IMG/VR virus record: IMGVR_UViG_3300020446_000010
Coordinates: 1 to 63,434 of that record
DNA length: 63,434 nucleotides
Reading direction: 5' to 3' (one strand)
Source: a virus
Notes under the pieces: model-generated
What the model was told of the DNA's origin: nothing
The model's database searches: none
What the model saw: the letters and a program-made list of their open reading frames with translations, nothing else
Part shown: piece by piece, positions 24,304-35,722 of the stretch
How positions within the stretch are numbered: position 1 is the stretch's first letter
Layout of the letters: every line of letters begins with the position of its first letter
Translations under genes and position numbers: made by a program

Positions 24304-26706
24304 ATGAACGGTCAACCATATTCACACGTTACAGGATTTCCTGACCAGATGGCTCTTGATGAGGTAAAAATAACAACAGAGTATGGTCTAAACGTTGGAA
24401 AAGCAATAGAAGCCGAATGGTTTCGCAAAGAGGGAGGTACATCTAGGTATTATAACAATAGAGATACATACCACAAACTACGCACCTACGCCTTAGGTGA
24501 GCAGTCAGTTCAAAAATACAAAGACGAATTAGCAATCAACGGAGACATATCCTATCTAAACTTAGACTGGACTCCTGTACCTATCATTCCTAAAATGGTA
24601 GACATTGTAGTTAATGGAATGTCAAATAGATTATTTAATGTAAAAGCAGAAGCAGTAGATGCTGTTTCATCAACCAAAAAAGCTCTCTATAGAAACACTG
24701 TAGAGACTCAGATGCGCAATAAAGCTGCATACGAAGAAATTGAAACTATGTTTGGTAAGCCCATGTTTAGCATGGATAAAGATGATTTGCCAGAAAACGA
24801 TGATGAATTAAACCTACACATGTCTATTAGTTATAAAGACGAAATAGAAATAGCTACAGAAAAAGCTGTTACTAATGTTTTTAAAATTAATGACTATGAA
24901 CTTATCAAGAAACAAGCTGATGAAGATGCAACTGTCTTAGGTATTTCAGCTATCAAACATACTTTTAATAATCACGATGGCATAAAAATAGAATATGTTG
25001 ACCCAGCTAATCTAATACACAGTCCTACTGAAGACCCTCAGTTTAAGGATTGTTATTATTATGGTGAGGTTAAAAACGTAAACATAACAGAACTTAAAAA
25101 AATTAACCCAAGTCTAACTCAAGAGGATATAACAGATATATCAAAGCTCTCTAGTAAATGGGATGCGTACCAAGGAATCCGTGGAGGTTACAGGACTGAT
25201 AATTTTGACAAAAATACTGCTACACTTTTATATTTCTGTTACAAGACAGACATGGAAATTGTGTACAAGAAAAAGAAAAATGCTTTTGGAGGAGATAAAG
25301 TTCTAAAAAAAGACGGAACATTTAATCCACCAAAAACAGAGTCTGCAAGATTTGAAAAACTCTCCAAAAGAATTGATGTATGGTACGAAGGTGTACTTGT
25401 TCTAGGAACAAATCACATGCTAAAATGGAACCTAATGAAAAATATGGTTCGCCCAAAATCAGCAATACAGAAAGTATTTGCCCCGTTTATTGTCAGTGCT
25501 CCGAAAATGTACAGAGGACAGATAGACTCTTTAGTAAAGAGAATGGTTCCGTTTGCGGACCAGATTCAACTAATACATCTTAAGTTACAACAGATTACAT
25601 CTAGAATGATACCTGATGGTGTTTATTTAGATATGGATGGATTATCTGCTATAAATTTAGGTAATGGAAATAGTTATGACCCACAAGAAGCATTAAACTT
25701 ATACTTCCAGACGGGTTCTGTTATAGGTAGAAGTTTTACAGAAGAAGGAGAATTTAATCACGGCAAAACGCCAGTACAGGAACTAACCTCATCTGGAGCT
25801 AACGCTAAAATATCTTCTCTTATAAATATGTACAACTACAACCTTAATATGTTAAGAGCTGCTACTGGTCTTAATGAATCAAGAGATGGTACTACGCCAG
25901 ACGAGCGTGCTTTAGTTGGAGTGCAAAAATTAGCAGCGTTAAATTCTAATACTGCAACAAGACACGTTTTAAACTCAGGTCTTTATATAACTAAAACGAT
26001 TGCTGAGTCAATTTATTATAGACTGTCAGATGTTTTGGAATATTCAGATATGGCAGAAGATTTAGCTAAAGGTATTGGTAGATTTTCTGTAGACATATTG
26101 AATGAAATAAAAAGCATACATCTGCATGATTTTGCAATATTTATTGAGCTTCATCCAGATGAAGAGCAAAAGGGAGTTTTAGAAAACAACATACAAGCAT
26201 CTTTGGCTTCTGGTAAAATAGACATTGATGATGCTATTGATGTAAGAAGTGTTGATAATATTAAGATTGCTTCACAGCTTCTTAAAGTTAGAAAAAAGAG
26301 AAAAGAAAAGCTTGACATGAAGAAGCAACAAATGATTGCTGAACAACAAGCGCAAGCTAATGCGCAAGCAGCTCAAGCAGCAGAACAAGCAAAACAACAA
26401 ACTATTTCTACTGAAGTTCAAGCAGATTCTCAACTGGAACAACTCAAAGCACAGTTAGAGTTACAAAGAATGGAGAAAGAATTTGAGTTGAAACAACAGT
26501 TAATACAAATGCAATCCTCTATGGAGATGCAAAACAAACAAGAGCAGCGTGCTTTTGAAATGGTGAAAGAAACAAACAGAGAAGATAGAAAAGATAAAAG
26601 AACTGAGAAACAAGCATCTCAGCAATCTGTTTTAATAAAACAAAGACAGCAGGATTTAGACCCTGTTGATTTTGATGGGCAAGATTCTTTAGGGTCTGGT
26701 CTTTAA
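24304..26706 (+). CDS. Portal protein
   Basis: 800 residues. Portal-like features include WTPVPIIPKMVDIVVNGMSNR (wing/clip region, ~90-110), VDPANLIHSPTEDPQFKDC (~235-255), and a long helical region with AATGLNESRDGTTPDERALVG (~520-540). The C-terminal ~130 residues are Gln/Ala/Glu/Lys-rich coiled coil, resembling the barrel/crown extension of podovirus portals. It matches crAss-like portals in pattern. Lies three nt after terL and before the scaffold gene. Confidence 0.85.
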   Translation: MNGQPYSHVTGFPDQMALDEVKITTEYGLNVGKAIEAEWFRKEGGTSRYYNNRDTYHKLRTYALGEQSVQKYKDELAINGDISYLNLDWTPVPIIPKMVDIVVNGMSNRLFNVKAEAVDAVSSTKKALYRNTVETQMRNKAAYEEIETMFGKPMFSMDKDDLPENDDELNLHMSISYKDEIEIATEKAVTNVFKINDYELIKKQADEDATVLGISAIKHTFNNHDGIKIEYVDPANLIHSPTEDPQFKDCYYYGEVKNVNITELKKINPSLTQEDITDISKLSSKWDAYQGIRGGYRTDNFDKNTATLLYFCYKTDMEIVYKKKKNAFGGDKVLKKDGTFNPPKTESARFEKLSKRIDVWYEGVLVLGTNHMLKWNLMKNMVRPKSAIQKVFAPFIVSAPKMYRGQIDSLVKRMVPFADQIQLIHLKLQQITSRMIPDGVYLDMDGLSAINLGNGNSYDPQEALNLYFQTGSVIGRSFTEEGEFNHGKTPVQELTSSGANAKISSLINMYNYNLNMLRAATGLNESRDGTTPDERALVGVQKLAALNSNTATRHVLNSGLYITKTIAESIYYRLSDVLEYSDMAEDLAKGIGRFSVDILNEIKSIHLHDFAIFIELHPDEEQKGVLENNIQASLASGKIDIDDAIDVRSVDNIKIASQLLKVRKKRKEKLDMKKQQMIAEQQAQANAQAAQAAEQAKQQTISTEVQADSQLEQLKAQLELQRMEKEFELKQQLIQMQSSMEMQNKQEQRAFEMVKETNREDRKDKRTEKQASQQSVLIKQRQQDLDPVDFDGQDSLGSGL

Positions 26707-26735
26707 TATGAATAATGTAAATTAAATTTAATAAA

Positions 26736-27944
26736 ATGGCAGAATTAAAATTTAGGGTCATGAATGACAAAGGAGACTTTGTCGACCCGCAAAAAAAAGA
26801 AAATGTTGCTGACGGCAAGGAAGAAGCTGCAAAAACTGACGCAAAAGATAAAGCAGAAGTACAAGCAGAAGTACAAACAGAAGTACAAGAACAAGTACAA
26901 GAACAAGTACAAGAAGAAGTTAAAAATAAAATAGAAGAAAATGGCGAACAAAAAGACCAAGGCGAAGCAGAAACCAAAGCCGAAGCCGAAACCAAAATAC
27001 TAGAAAAACCTGCTCCTGAGGAGCTAGATGAGTCTAGAATATTACAACATCTAAAAGAAAGATACAACGCACAGTTTGAATCTATGGATGAAGTAATAAA
27101 TAAAAATAAAACAGAAGAAGTTCAACTTCCAGAAGCTGTAGAAAAATATATGGCTTATAATAAAGAAACTGGAAGAGGGTTAGAGGACTTTATGAGAGCT
27201 CAGAAGAGTTTTGATGATGTGGATGAAAGCACATTACTATCTGAGTATTACAAGGAAACTAAACCCTACTTAGAAGCAAAAGACGTATCTAAGTACATTG
27301 ACCAAAATTTTGGTGTTGATGAAGATACAGAAGATGCAGAAAAAAGTAAAAGAGAGCTTCTCTATAAAGAAGAATTATATAATGCAAGAAAGCATTTTAA
27401 TGCAATGAAGGAAAAATATAGTGCGCCGCTTGAGTCAAGTAACGCTACTATTCCAGATGAGTATAAGAAAGCCTACGATGCATATAATAATTATATTGAG
27501 GAGTCTGAAAAGACTAATAAGCTGACTGCTGAAAGGCAGAACGTTTTTAGCGATAAAACGGAACGTCTGTTCTCTGATAATTTCGAAGGTTTCGAATATA
27601 ACGTTGGAGAAAAGAAAGTTGTTTTTAAGCCAAAAGACGTACAAAGCGTTAAAAAAACTCAGTCTAGTTTAAATAACTATATAGATAGATTTTTAGATAA
27701 AGACGGATATTTAGATGACGCTGCGGGCTTCCACCGTTCTTTGAACATGGCATTGAATCCAGATTCAGTCGCTAAGTTTTTTTATGAGCAAGGTGTTGCA
27801 GACGCAACAGAAGGTCTTGTAAAACAAACAAAGAATATCGACATGAGTGTTAGAGACAATAAAACTGTAGAAGATAAAGGTGGTTTCAAGTATAGAATAT
27901 TAGACAATTCGGATTCTGTGGATTTTAAAATAAGAAAACGATAA
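26736..27944 (+). CDS. Scaffolding protein
   Basis: 402 residues, very rich in Glu, Lys, Gln and Asp. The N-terminal region contains short tandem repeats of the form EVQ[A/T/E][E/Q]VQ (about residues 45-70), caused by near-perfect 12-nt DNA repeats at ~26855-26925. The rest is helical, ending with a basic KIRKR typical of scaffold C-termini that contact the capsid. Its place between portal and major capsid genes supports the call; no sequence family is claimed. Confidence 0.75.
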   Translation: MAELKFRVMNDKGDFVDPQKKENVADGKEEAAKTDAKDKAEVQAEVQTEVQEQVQEQVQEEVKNKIEENGEQKDQGEAETKAEAETKILEKPAPEELDESRILQHLKERYNAQFESMDEVINKNKTEEVQLPEAVEKYMAYNKETGRGLEDFMRAQKSFDDVDESTLLSEYYKETKPYLEAKDVSKYIDQNFGVDEDTEDAEKSKRELLYKEELYNARKHFNAMKEKYSAPLESSNATIPDEYKKAYDAYNNYIEESEKTNKLTAERQNVFSDKTERLFSDNFEGFEYNVGEKKVVFKPKDVQSVKKTQSSLNNYIDRFLDKDGYLDDAAGFHRSLNMALNPDSVAKFFYEQGVADATEGLVKQTKNIDMSVRDNKTVEDKGGFKYRILDNSDSVDFKIRKR

Positions 27945-27961
27945 TTTAAAAATTAAAAGAA

Positions 27962-29299
27962 ATGGCTGTAACTATGTCTGGAGTACAAGGTGCATTAACA
28001 CCCGCTCCATCGAAACAAACGTTGTCGACCAATTATCTTGGTTCGGACATCGAATTTACTTCACAATACCTTCCTGAGGTATATGAAGCTGAATTTGAAA
28101 AGTACGGTAACAGAACTGTTTCATCTTTTTTGCGAATGGTAGGCGCTGAAATTCCTTTTGCCTCTGATTTAATTCAGTGGTCGGAACAAGGTAGACTACA
28201 CATCGCAGTAACTGGTGCAACTCGTTCTGGTGATACTGTAACTTCAAATGGACACGGATTCCGTGTAAATCAAACTGTTATCATCTCTGATGGTACTAAT
28301 CAAGACAAAGCAATCGTATCTGCTGTAACTGCAAATACTTTTGACCTAGGTTCTTATTCTGGAGCAAACTTAAATGCTTCTCTTGGAACAACTGGTCTTA
28401 AAGTGTTTGTTTACGGTTCTGAATTTGCTAAAGGAACTGCTGGAATGGCAGGAAGCTTAGAAGCTCCTAAAGACATTCAATCATGTAGCCCAATCATTAT
28501 CAAAGACAAATATGAAGTTAATGGTTCTGATATGGCTCAAATTGGTTGGATTGAAGTAACAACTGAAAACGGAGCAACTGGTTACCTTTGGTATTTAAAA
28601 TCAGAGCATGAAACTAGATTGAGATTCGAAGACTACTTAGAATTATCTTTAATTGAAGGTAAGCCTGCTGCTTCAGGTTCTGGAGCTGAGACTGCTGGAG
28701 CTAAAGGTACTGATGGTATGTTCCACGCAATCGAAACTAGAGGAAACATTGCTACTGGTTCTATTGCTACTAGAGATGACATTGAAGAGCTTATCCTTAC
28801 ATTAGATAAGGAAGGGGCTATTCAAGAGAACGTTATGTTTGTAAATCGTGCTAAGTCATTTGAAATTGACACTGTATTAGCTAGTCAAAGTACGTACGGT
28901 ACTGCTGGCGCTGCTTCTTACGGTCTCTTTGATAATGATACTGACATGGCATTAAATCTTGGTTTTACAGGATTTAACCTTGGGTATGATTTCTATAAAA
29001 CTGACTGGAAATACTTAAATGATGCGTCAACAGGAGGGTTAACTTCTGATGTTGATGGTGTAATAGTACCTGCTGGTACAATGACTGTCTATGACCAAGT
29101 GCTAGGTAAAAACGCTAAGCGTCCTTTCCTACACGTGAGATTCAGAAAGTCTGAAGCTGAAGACCGAAGATATAAGTCTTGGGTTATCGGTTCTGCTGGC
29201 GGAGCTGCTAATAGCGACCTTGATGCAATGCAAGTTCACTTCTTAAGTGAAAGAGCTCTATGCGTTATGGGAGCAAACAACTTCATCATTATGAAGTAA
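27962..29299 (+). CDS. Major capsid protein (HK97-like fold expected)
   Basis: 445 residues, balanced composition, located between scaffold and a strong terminator. N-terminal arm-like region (1-60), a beta-rich inserted segment around 80-155 (ATRSGDTVTSNGHGFRVNQT), a helix with HETRLRFEDYLELSLIEGKP (~215-235), and a C-terminal FLSERALCVMGANNFIIMK. Codons look more favourable than in neighbouring genes, as expected for the most abundant virion protein. The fold is inferred from position and length. Confidence 0.8.
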   Translation: MAVTMSGVQGALTPAPSKQTLSTNYLGSDIEFTSQYLPEVYEAEFEKYGNRTVSSFLRMVGAEIPFASDLIQWSEQGRLHIAVTGATRSGDTVTSNGHGFRVNQTVIISDGTNQDKAIVSAVTANTFDLGSYSGANLNASLGTTGLKVFVYGSEFAKGTAGMAGSLEAPKDIQSCSPIIIKDKYEVNGSDMAQIGWIEVTTENGATGYLWYLKSEHETRLRFEDYLELSLIEGKPAASGSGAETAGAKGTDGMFHAIETRGNIATGSIATRDDIEELILTLDKEGAIQENVMFVNRAKSFEIDTVLASQSTYGTAGAASYGLFDNDTDMALNLGFTGFNLGYDFYKTDWKYLNDASTGGLTSDVDGVIVPAGTMTVYDQVLGKNAKRPFLHVRFRKSEAEDRRYKSWVIGSAGGAANSDLDAMQVHFLSERALCVMGANNFIIMK

Positions 29300-29307
29300 T
29301 ATTTATT

Positions 29308-29340
29308 AAGGGGATGGGTTATCCTGTCCCCTTTTTTTTT
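29308..29340 (+). terminator. Rho-independent terminator after the capsid gene
   Basis: AAGGGGA (29308-29314) pairs with TCCCCTT (29327-29333) across a 12-nt loop and is followed by a run of T. It would limit read-through from the head genes. Confidence 0.85.
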
Positions 29341-29361
29341 AATTAAATAAAATTATATAAA

Positions 29362-30162
29362 ATGTCAACAAAAATTTCAACCCAAACAAAAAAGCCTAGC
29401 CCTAAGGCTAAAACAAAAGTAGTAGAAGATAAACCTGCTTTTGAATTTAAAGATAGGGTATATGTGTGGAAAGCAGGAAGTCCTGTAAATGTCTTATTGA
29501 GGACTCAACACACACCAAGAAAACCCATGCAATACTTTGATGGGACTAAAACAAGAGCTATAAGATATTGTCAAAATCACGAAAGCCCATTTATAGATGA
29601 GCAAAAGGGTGAAGTGCACTTAGGCAGAATAAGAATGATTAATGGAACACTTGTAGTTCCTAAAGAAGATGTAACGCTACAAAAATTCTTATCAATATAC
29701 CATCCAGATAGAGATAAACTTTACTATGAATTAGACGTAGAAAAAGACGCTATGGATGATTTAGATTTTATAAGAATGGAATCAGAAGCTACAACTTTAG
29801 CTTTGCAGATGGATATAAATGATTTAGAGGCTATTGCTAGAGCTGTGTTTAGAAGCGCTGTAAACAATATGCGCTCGTCAGAAATAAGACGAGACATGGT
29901 TATTTTTGCTAAAGATAACCCAGAAGAGTTTGTGAAGTTAGCAAACGATGAAAACGTAAAGAATAGAAATATTGCAATTCGTTCTGTAGAGATGGGAATT
30001 TTAACTATATTGTCTGATAATCAAACAGTATGTTGGAACGATAAAGATAAAACAAAGATTATGACAGCGCCTTTTGGAGAAAATGTATACTCTGCGTTGG
30101 CTAAATTTTTTAAGACTGATGAAGGAGTGGAAGTCCTTCAAGGAATATCCAATAAATTGTAA
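29362..30162 (+). CDS. Probable head-associated structural protein (266 aa)
   Basis: After a basic, Pro/Lys-rich N-terminus (1-25), the sequence has VNVLLRTQHTPRKPMQYFDG and RMINGTLVVPKEDVTLQKFL followed by YHPDRDKLYYELD, which I recognise from flavophage and crAss-like head regions. The C-terminal half is helical. It lies between capsid and connector genes and is flanked by terminators on both sides, so it may be transcribed separately. A head auxiliary or decoration role is plausible but unproven. Confidence 0.6.
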   Translation: MSTKISTQTKKPSPKAKTKVVEDKPAFEFKDRVYVWKAGSPVNVLLRTQHTPRKPMQYFDGTKTRAIRYCQNHESPFIDEQKGEVHLGRIRMINGTLVVPKEDVTLQKFLSIYHPDRDKLYYELDVEKDAMDDLDFIRMESEATTLALQMDINDLEAIARAVFRSAVNNMRSSEIRRDMVIFAKDNPEEFVKLANDENVKNRNIAIRSVEMGILTILSDNQTVCWNDKDKTKIMTAPFGENVYSALAKFFKTDEGVEVLQGISNKL

Positions 30163-30196
30163 GTTTTTTTTTCATATTTTTTTTGTTTTGTAGATG

Positions 30197-30228
30197 AAGC
30201 CCCCTTAAAAAAGGGGCTTTTCTTTTTT
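30197..30228 (+). terminator. Rho-independent terminator
   Basis: AAGCCCC (30197-30203) pairs with GGGGCTT (30213-30219) around an A-rich loop, and the hairpin is followed by TTCTTTTTT. Located 35 nt after the 266-aa gene. Confidence 0.85.
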
Positions 30229-30229
30229 G

Positions 30230-30237
30230 TATTTTTG
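30230..30237 (+). promoter_or_regulatory. Candidate -7 promoter element following the terminator
   Basis: TATTTTTG directly after the terminator T-run and 15 nt before the ATG at 30253. A terminator/promoter pair here would restart transcription for the connector and adhesin genes. No -33 TTG at ideal spacing. Confidence 0.4.
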
Positions 30238-30252
30238 TGTAAAAGATACGCA

Positions 30253-30945
30253 ATGATAAATTTCATTAGAAATGTTGTGATGTTTATTCTAAACAAAGAG
30301 AATAGAGGGTACCTGACGCCTATTCAATTTAACTCCTACGTAAAGCTTGCGCAGCAAACAGTATTTGATGGAATGTTTAAACAATACAGGAAATTCTCTG
30401 TAAACAAGAACAACAGAATGGCTGCCATGGACTTTGGCGATGATAAGAAAAAACTTAGAGAAGACATTGATAGGTTTGTTCAAGAGGAACAGTTACAAGA
30501 GCTAGATGGTTATTTTTTAATGCCACACGATTGTTACTATACCCTACAACTTATATATGATAACAACATAGAAATAGAAGAAGCAGAAAAACATAAAATG
30601 CTAACATACTTAACAAAATCTACTCTTGCTTCTCCAAGCAGATGTTATCCTATGTATGCAAAGTATTATGACAAATATTTAATAAAGCCTGAAACTATTA
30701 TAGATTGTGTTACGGCTGTTTACGTCAGGAAATTAAAAGACCCAAAATGGACGTATCAAACTATAGCAAGAAACCCTGTGTTCAATCCTTCTGATGTTTC
30801 GTATCAAGATATTGAGCTACAAGAAGACTATGCCAACGATATTATTGCTGAGATTTTAAAGTTAGCTGGACTACAACTACAAGACAACCAAATACTGCAA
30901 GCTTCACTTGCTTACGAACAAAACACAATGGCAAAAGAAAATTAA
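30253..30945 (+). CDS. Ring/connector protein 1 (head-tail)
   Basis: 230 residues. The N-terminus NKENRGYLTPIQFNSYVKLAQQTVFDGMF resembles crAss-like ring proteins (NKEQRGY(I/L)-P-EFN). Central YFLMPHDCYYTLQLIY and KPETIIDCVTAVYVRKLKDPKW precede a terminal helical segment. The start is the ATG at 30253 rather than an upstream TTG. With the following gene it would form the connector between portal and tail muzzle. Confidence 0.7.
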   Translation: MINFIRNVVMFILNKENRGYLTPIQFNSYVKLAQQTVFDGMFKQYRKFSVNKNNRMAAMDFGDDKKKLREDIDRFVQEEQLQELDGYFLMPHDCYYTLQLIYDNNIEIEEAEKHKMLTYLTKSTLASPSRCYPMYAKYYDKYLIKPETIIDCVTAVYVRKLKDPKWTYQTIARNPVFNPSDVSYQDIELQEDYANDIIAEILKLAGLQLQDNQILQASLAYEQNTMAKEN

Positions 30946-30951
30946 TGTATA

Positions 30952-31812
30952 ATGGCAATCACACAACAACAATATTACGCAAATGACGCCTTATGGGGTG
31001 GAACACAATACACTAAATTAGAAGATATAATAAATAACTTCTATGCATTTTATGTTGGTGATGATAAGATTATAGATACTGCTAAAAGGTATGACGTTGT
31101 ATTTCATGCAAAGCGAGCTCTCCAAGAGCTGCATTATGATGCTCTTAAAGAAATAAGAGCTGTAGAGATTGAGGTGCCTCCACAACTACAAATGATTTTA
31201 CCAAAAGACTTTGTTAGTTTAGTAAGGCTTTCTTGGATTGACACTAAAGGGAGGTTTCACCCTATAACAGAAAACAGAGATACAGCTATCGGTGTAGCTT
31301 ACCTGCAAAATGATGACGCTACATATTCATATCAGTTTGATGCTGAAGGTAACATAGAGGTAGGAAGCACTATAAGTCGTGAACGTGCAAAAACTGTAGA
31401 GCCAGAAGACCAAGATTCTACATCTTTATTAGATGAGATGTATGGCGGTCGCTTTGGTATGATAACAAATAAAGCAAACATTAACGGAACTTACAACATC
31501 AGTAAACACCTTGGCACAATAGAATTTAGTACAGAGCTAACAGACAAGCTCGTAATGATTGAATATGTTACTGACGGGCTCACAGACCTTGATGATAGTG
31601 AAATACAGGTCCATAAGTTTGCAGAAAACTATGTTTTCAAACAAATAGCTTTCTCTATATTATCCACTAAGTTTGGGGTTCAAGAATACATTGTCAGAAG
31701 ATTTCAAAAAGAAGCGTTTGCTGCATTAAAAAACGCAAGAATAAGATTGAACGATGTCAACCCTGTTGACCTTGTAAAAGCAATGAAAGGTCGAAACAAG
31801 TGGATTAAATAA
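30952..31812 (+). CDS. Ring/connector protein 2 (tail tube-type)
   Basis: 286 residues. Features [39 protein letters not shown] and [20 protein letters not shown] are typical of the second ring or tail-tubular component in crAss-like podoviruses. A C-terminal helix contains [17 protein letters not shown]. It begins six nt after ring protein 1 and ends just before the muzzle-type protein. Confidence 0.72.
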   Translation: MAITQQQYYANDALWGGTQYTKLEDIINNFYAFYVGDDKIIDTAKRYDVVFHAKRALQELHYDALKEIRAVEIEVPPQLQMILPKDFVSLVRLSWIDTKGRFHPITENRDTAIGVAYLQNDDATYSYQFDAEGNIEVGSTISRERAKTVEPEDQDSTSLLDEMYGGRFGMITNKANINGTYNISKHLGTIEFSTELTDKLVMIEYVTDGLTDLDDSEIQVHKFAENYVFKQIAFSILSTKFGVQEYIVRRFQKEAFAALKNARIRLNDVNPVDLVKAMKGRNKWIK

Positions 31813-31813
31813 A

Positions 31814-34800
31814 ATGAGATTAAGAAACACTTTTATTGGTGGCAAAATGAACAAAGACGTAGATGAACGTCTTGTTCCAGATGGTCAGTATAGAGATGCT
31901 GAGAACATCAAAGTTGCTATGTCTAATAGTTCTGACGTTGGCGCCTTAGAGAATGTGCTGTCAAATCAACAAAAATCTTTTTTAAATACAGGAGATAATG
32001 CTGAAACAATAGGTAGTGCAGCTGTCGAATACACTAATTGCGTTTATTGGTTTGTAAAGTCTGACACATCTAGCGCTGTTTATGAATACAATATTACTAC
32101 TGATTTGCAAAGAATAATATTGCTAGACACCAGAACAGGTTCAGACAATGTATTAAATTTTACTAAAGAAAATAGAATAAACAATGTAGACACTGTAGTT
32201 GACACTGATAACGGTAAGATATTTATATTCTGGACAGATGGACTTAATCCTCCTAGAAAAATAGAAATAGATAGAGCAGCTGGATATGGAGAAAATAATT
32301 TTACAGATGAAGACATTAGTGTTATTGTAAAACCTCCACTGCATAGACCTACGTTTACTTTGTCTGCAACAAACACAGCTGACGAAAATTACATCAAAGA
32401 CAAATTTTTGCAGTTTTCATATAGATATAAATACGTAGACAATCAATATTCAGCTATATCTCCATTTAGCAATCCTGCATTCGAACCCTATCCTTTTAAA
32501 TATAACTACGGACTAAATAGCAATGAGTCATTTGTTAATAGGTATAATGTTGTAAACCTAACAGTAAACTCAGGAAGCCACCTAGTTAAAGAAGTTGAAG
32601 TCTTATATAAAGAAGCTGGTAAAACAAATTTATATGTTGTAGAATCATACAACAAAGAAAAGAAAACTTGGGATGACAATACTGATTATGTAGTTACATT
32701 CCAAAACAAAAAGATAAGCAAGATACTTCCAGAGAGTCAAATTAAAAGAATATTTGATGCTGTGCCAAGAAAAGCTTTTTCACAAACATTTATTGGTAAT
32801 AGATTGATTTATGGAAATTACACAGAAAACTGGAATCTTATTGATGAGTTAGGCGGTGAAATAAAACCTGACTTTACTGCTTCTGTTTTAACAAATGAAT
32901 TTGCTACTGCACCATACACAACCATGAAGTCTGGTAGAGACTACGAAGTTGGTATAGTGTATTTAGATGATTATGGCAGAACTACAACAGTTCTTACCTC
33001 TGATGGAAATAGCGTTTTTGTACCAAACGAAAATTCATTATATCAATCTAAACTGCAAGTTGAGATAAGAAGCAAAGCTCCTGTATGGGCAAAGTATTTT
33101 AGATTTTTTGTCAAAGAAAGCAAACTGCCATACGACATAGTTATTCCTACAAGATTTTATGTTGATGGAGCTTATGTGTGGATAGAATTAACTGGTAGTG
33201 ACGTTAACAAAGTAGAAAAAGGAACACGTTTAGTAGTAAAAGCAGACACTTCTGGACCTGTAAAAGGATATGTAGAAACAGAAGTCTTAGACCTACAAAC
33301 ACAAACAGTAAACTTTTTAGAGCCTGACCCAACAGTAGCAGAGCTAGAACAAAAAGCAGGATTGTATTATAAGATAAGACCAAAAGGGTTTACTTTCAAT
33401 AATAATGCAGTAGAAATATATGAGTTTGAATCGAATCACAGCACAAGAGATAGAAGGGAAGATATGATAGACAGGGGCGATAAGCTTCAATATTTTAGCG
33501 ACCCAATACCTTATCTATCTGAATCAACTACACTTGCTGGGAACTCATTATCTAGGTCAGGAACTAATATAGCTCCGAGAGATATTAGATATAAAATAAT
33601 AATAGATGCCGTAGGAGATGGCATTACAACTTACGATGAGTTTAGAGTTGAATATGAAGACAACGGAGTTGCTTACGCTCAACCAGCTGTAACAATTACA
33701 GGAAGTAGTCAAACTATAACTAACGGGCTTAGTGTGAACTTTAGCTCTCGTTCTGGTCACACTGTTGGTGATTATTGGATGATTAGCGGTTATGGTAAAG
33801 AGCCTTTGAACTTTGGGAATCGTGACAGGTCTCATGCTTTGTTTAGAGGAGAACCTGGCAATGAAGTTATTGAGGCAGGGTCAATAGTAGAAATAGAATA
33901 TATCGAATCACAAAAAGCTGGTGACGGATATAGCAATAGTTTTACAGAATCATACACTTCAAGCAGTAAATATGCAAACTTAGAAGAGTGGTATTACGGA
34001 GAAAACCTTTCTGGATTTGGTCCAGGAGTAACAGATGCCCAAGTATTTTTTAGGCATGTTAACTTGACTCCTAATCACGGAGGTGAAGGGGATACTGCTT
34101 ACAAAGTGCAGGTACAGCAAAACGGAACTATGTGTATGATAATCCAAAGTAAACAAAGGCAATGGAATGAGAGAAATGCAAGGTCGAGAGTTTACACAAC
34201 GGGATTATTAGAAATTAAGTCATCAGATAGTTTACCTATTTTTGAAACTAAAGGAATAGAAAAAGATTCAGATATATTTTTTGAAGTTGGAGACACTTAT
34301 GAGTTATCAGAGAATGACACTTTTCATGTTGGTAAAGCAGGTGATGTTCCTCAATCTTTTACTTCTCCTGCTGTAATTACAATAGACGCACATAACGCAT
34401 GGGCTTGGGGTAATGGATATGAGTCAATAAAAATTAAAGACTTATTCAATAATCCAACATTTACTTTTGACACAAGACCAAGCACGTTTATAGAAAGCTA
34501 TAGAGAAAATAACAGAGTAGCTTCTTTAACTTACTCTGGTGTTTACGAGCAAAGCACAAATTTTAATGCCTTAAATGAATTTAATTTATCTACGGCAAAC
34601 TTTAAAGATATAGATGACGCTTTAGGTAGTATACAAAAAATAGTATCACGAGATAATGATATTGTTGTGTTTCAAGAAAACAAAATATCTAAACTCCTCT
34701 TTAATAAAAATATTATATTCAACACTGACGGTTCAGGCAATATATCACAAACTAAAAATGTATTAGGAACTATAACTCCTTATACAGGAGAATTTGGTGT

Positions 34801-35722
34801 TGGACTAAATCCTGAAAGTGTTTGTAAATATGGAAACGTAATATATTTTGCAGACACAAGTAGAGGCTTTGTGTTTAGACTATCTAACGATGGATTAACT
34901 CAAATATCACAGTATGGCATGGCAAACTATTTTAGAAGCGAATTGCCTGTGCGTGATTTAAACAAGACTTTAGGTGGATACAATCCAAGAGACGGAGAGT
35001 ATATTTTGTCTTTACAAGGAGGAACAGAGTCTACAGACACTTTATTGTGGGTTGGAGATGAATATACATGTGAACAAACATTCGTTGATGATGTAGTAGA
35101 ATGGAGAGGTAGCGATGCTGTATGTCTTGTTTCTTGTTATGGAGAATGGAAGCCATCTGACATAGTAAGTGACGGTCAAGATTGGAGAATAGACGAATAT
35201 TATTGTGAGCAAGAAGAGCAAAGACCAACACCTGCTCCAATTCCTACACCAGCTCCAGCACCTACACCAGTACCTGTTGTTGTGCCTTCGCCATCGCCAG
35301 TACCAGTACCTACACCAGTGCCAGTTGTAGTTCCTAATCCAACACCTTCACCAGCACCGACACCAGCGCCTGTAGCGGACTTACCACCATCGCCAACACC
35401 TAGTCCTACTCCGTCACCTACGCCAGCACCCGTGGTAATTCCAACGCCTAGTCCTACGCCTAGTCCTACGCCTGCGCCAGCGCCTACACCTACACCAACA
35501 CCAGCGCCAGCAAGCCCAACAGCATTTAGGTTAAACCCATGTAACCCGTTTGGTAGTTATGGTAAGAAAATAGCATTTGACTCTGGTCTGTATGTCGGAG
35601 CTGTGGTTACAATAGAAGATGGAAACTGTTATGCGGTTAGTGCTGCTATCACTGATACTGCTAATTCTACGGTATCTCAGATTTTCTTAAATTGTTATAA
35701 TTGTACTAATGGAATATTTTAA
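31814..35722 (+). CDS. Stabilisation/muzzle-type tail protein fused to proline-rich C-terminal extension (1302 aa)
   Basis: The N-terminus ([19 protein letters not shown]...[12 protein letters not shown]) is the hallmark of the large stabilisation/muzzle protein of crAss-like podoviruses. The muzzle-like body spans about residues 1-1085. Near 1090-1135 are [11 protein letters not shown] and [13 protein letters not shown], echoed in the 585-aa adhesin ([14 protein letters not shown]). Residues ~1137-1235 are a [T/A/S/V]-Pro repeat linker, and the last ~65 residues form a Cys-containing cap domain ([14 protein letters not shown]...[10 protein letters not shown]). The fusion of a tail-body protein to an adhesin-style linker and domain is unusual. 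The linker is a candidate substrate for the prolyl hydroxylase at 41249. Confidence 0.78.
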   Translation: MRLRNTFIGGKMNKDVDERLVPDGQYRDAENIKVAMSNSSDVGALENVLSNQQKSFLNTGDNAETIGSAAVEYTNCVYWFVKSDTSSAVYEYNITTDLQRIILLDTRTGSDNVLNFTKENRINNVDTVVDTDNGKIFIFWTDGLNPPRKIEIDRAAGYGENNFTDEDISVIVKPPLHRPTFTLSATNTADENYIKDKFLQFSYRYKYVDNQYSAISPFSNPAFEPYPFKYNYGLNSNESFVNRYNVVNLTVNSGSHLVKEVEVLYKEAGKTNLYVVESYNKEKKTWDDNTDYVVTFQNKKISKILPESQIKRIFDAVPRKAFSQTFIGNRLIYGNYTENWNLIDELGGEIKPDFTASVLTNEFATAPYTTMKSGRDYEVGIVYLDDYGRTTTVLTSDGNSVFVPNENSLYQSKLQVEIRSKAPVWAKYFRFFVKESKLPYDIVIPTRFYVDGAYVWIELTGSDVNKVEKGTRLVVKADTSGPVKGYVETEVLDLQTQTVNFLEPDPTVAELEQKAGLYYKIRPKGFTFNNNAVEIYEFESNHSTRDRREDMIDRGDKLQYFSDPIPYLSESTTLAGNSLSRSGTNIAPRDIRYKIIIDAVGDGITTYDEFRVEYEDNGVAYAQPAVTITGSSQTITNGLSVNFSSRSGHTVGDYWMISGYGKEPLNFGNRDRSHALFRGEPGNEVIEAGSIVEIEYIESQKAGDGYSNSFTESYTSSSKYANLEEWYYGENLSGFGPGVTDAQVFFRHVNLTPNHGGEGDTAYKVQVQQNGTMCMIIQSKQRQWNERNARSRVYTTGLLEIKSSDSLPIFETKGIEKDSDIFFEVGDTYELSENDTFHVGKAGDVPQSFTSPAVITIDAHNAWAWGNGYESIKIKDLFNNPTFTFDTRPSTFIESYRENNRVASLTYSGVYEQSTNFNALNEFNLSTANFKDIDDALGSIQKIVSRDNDIVVFQENKISKLLFNKNIIFNTDGSGNISQTKNVLGTITPYTGEFGVGLNPESVCKYGNVIYFADTSRGFVFRLSNDGLTQISQYGMANYFRSELPVRDLNKTLGGYNPRDGEYILSLQGGTESTDTLLWVGDEYTCEQTFVDDVVEWRGSDAVCLVSCYGEWKPSDIVSDGQDWRIDEYYCEQEEQRPTPAPIPTPAPAPTPVPVVVPSPSPVPVPTPVPVVVPNPTPSPAPTPAPVADLPPSPTPSPTPSPTPAPVVIPTPSPTPSPTPAPAPTPTPTPAPASPTAFRLNPCNPFGSYGKKIAFDSGLYVGAVVTIEDGNCYAVSAAITDTANSTVSQIFLNCYNCTNGIF
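35224..35514 (+). repeat. [T/A/S/V]-Pro repeat tract, muzzle protein C-terminus
   Basis: About 97 codons alternating Pro with Thr, Ala, Ser, Val, Ile or Asn. At DNA level these are imperfect 6-nt units such as CCTACA, CCAGCA and CCTAGT. Confidence 0.9.
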
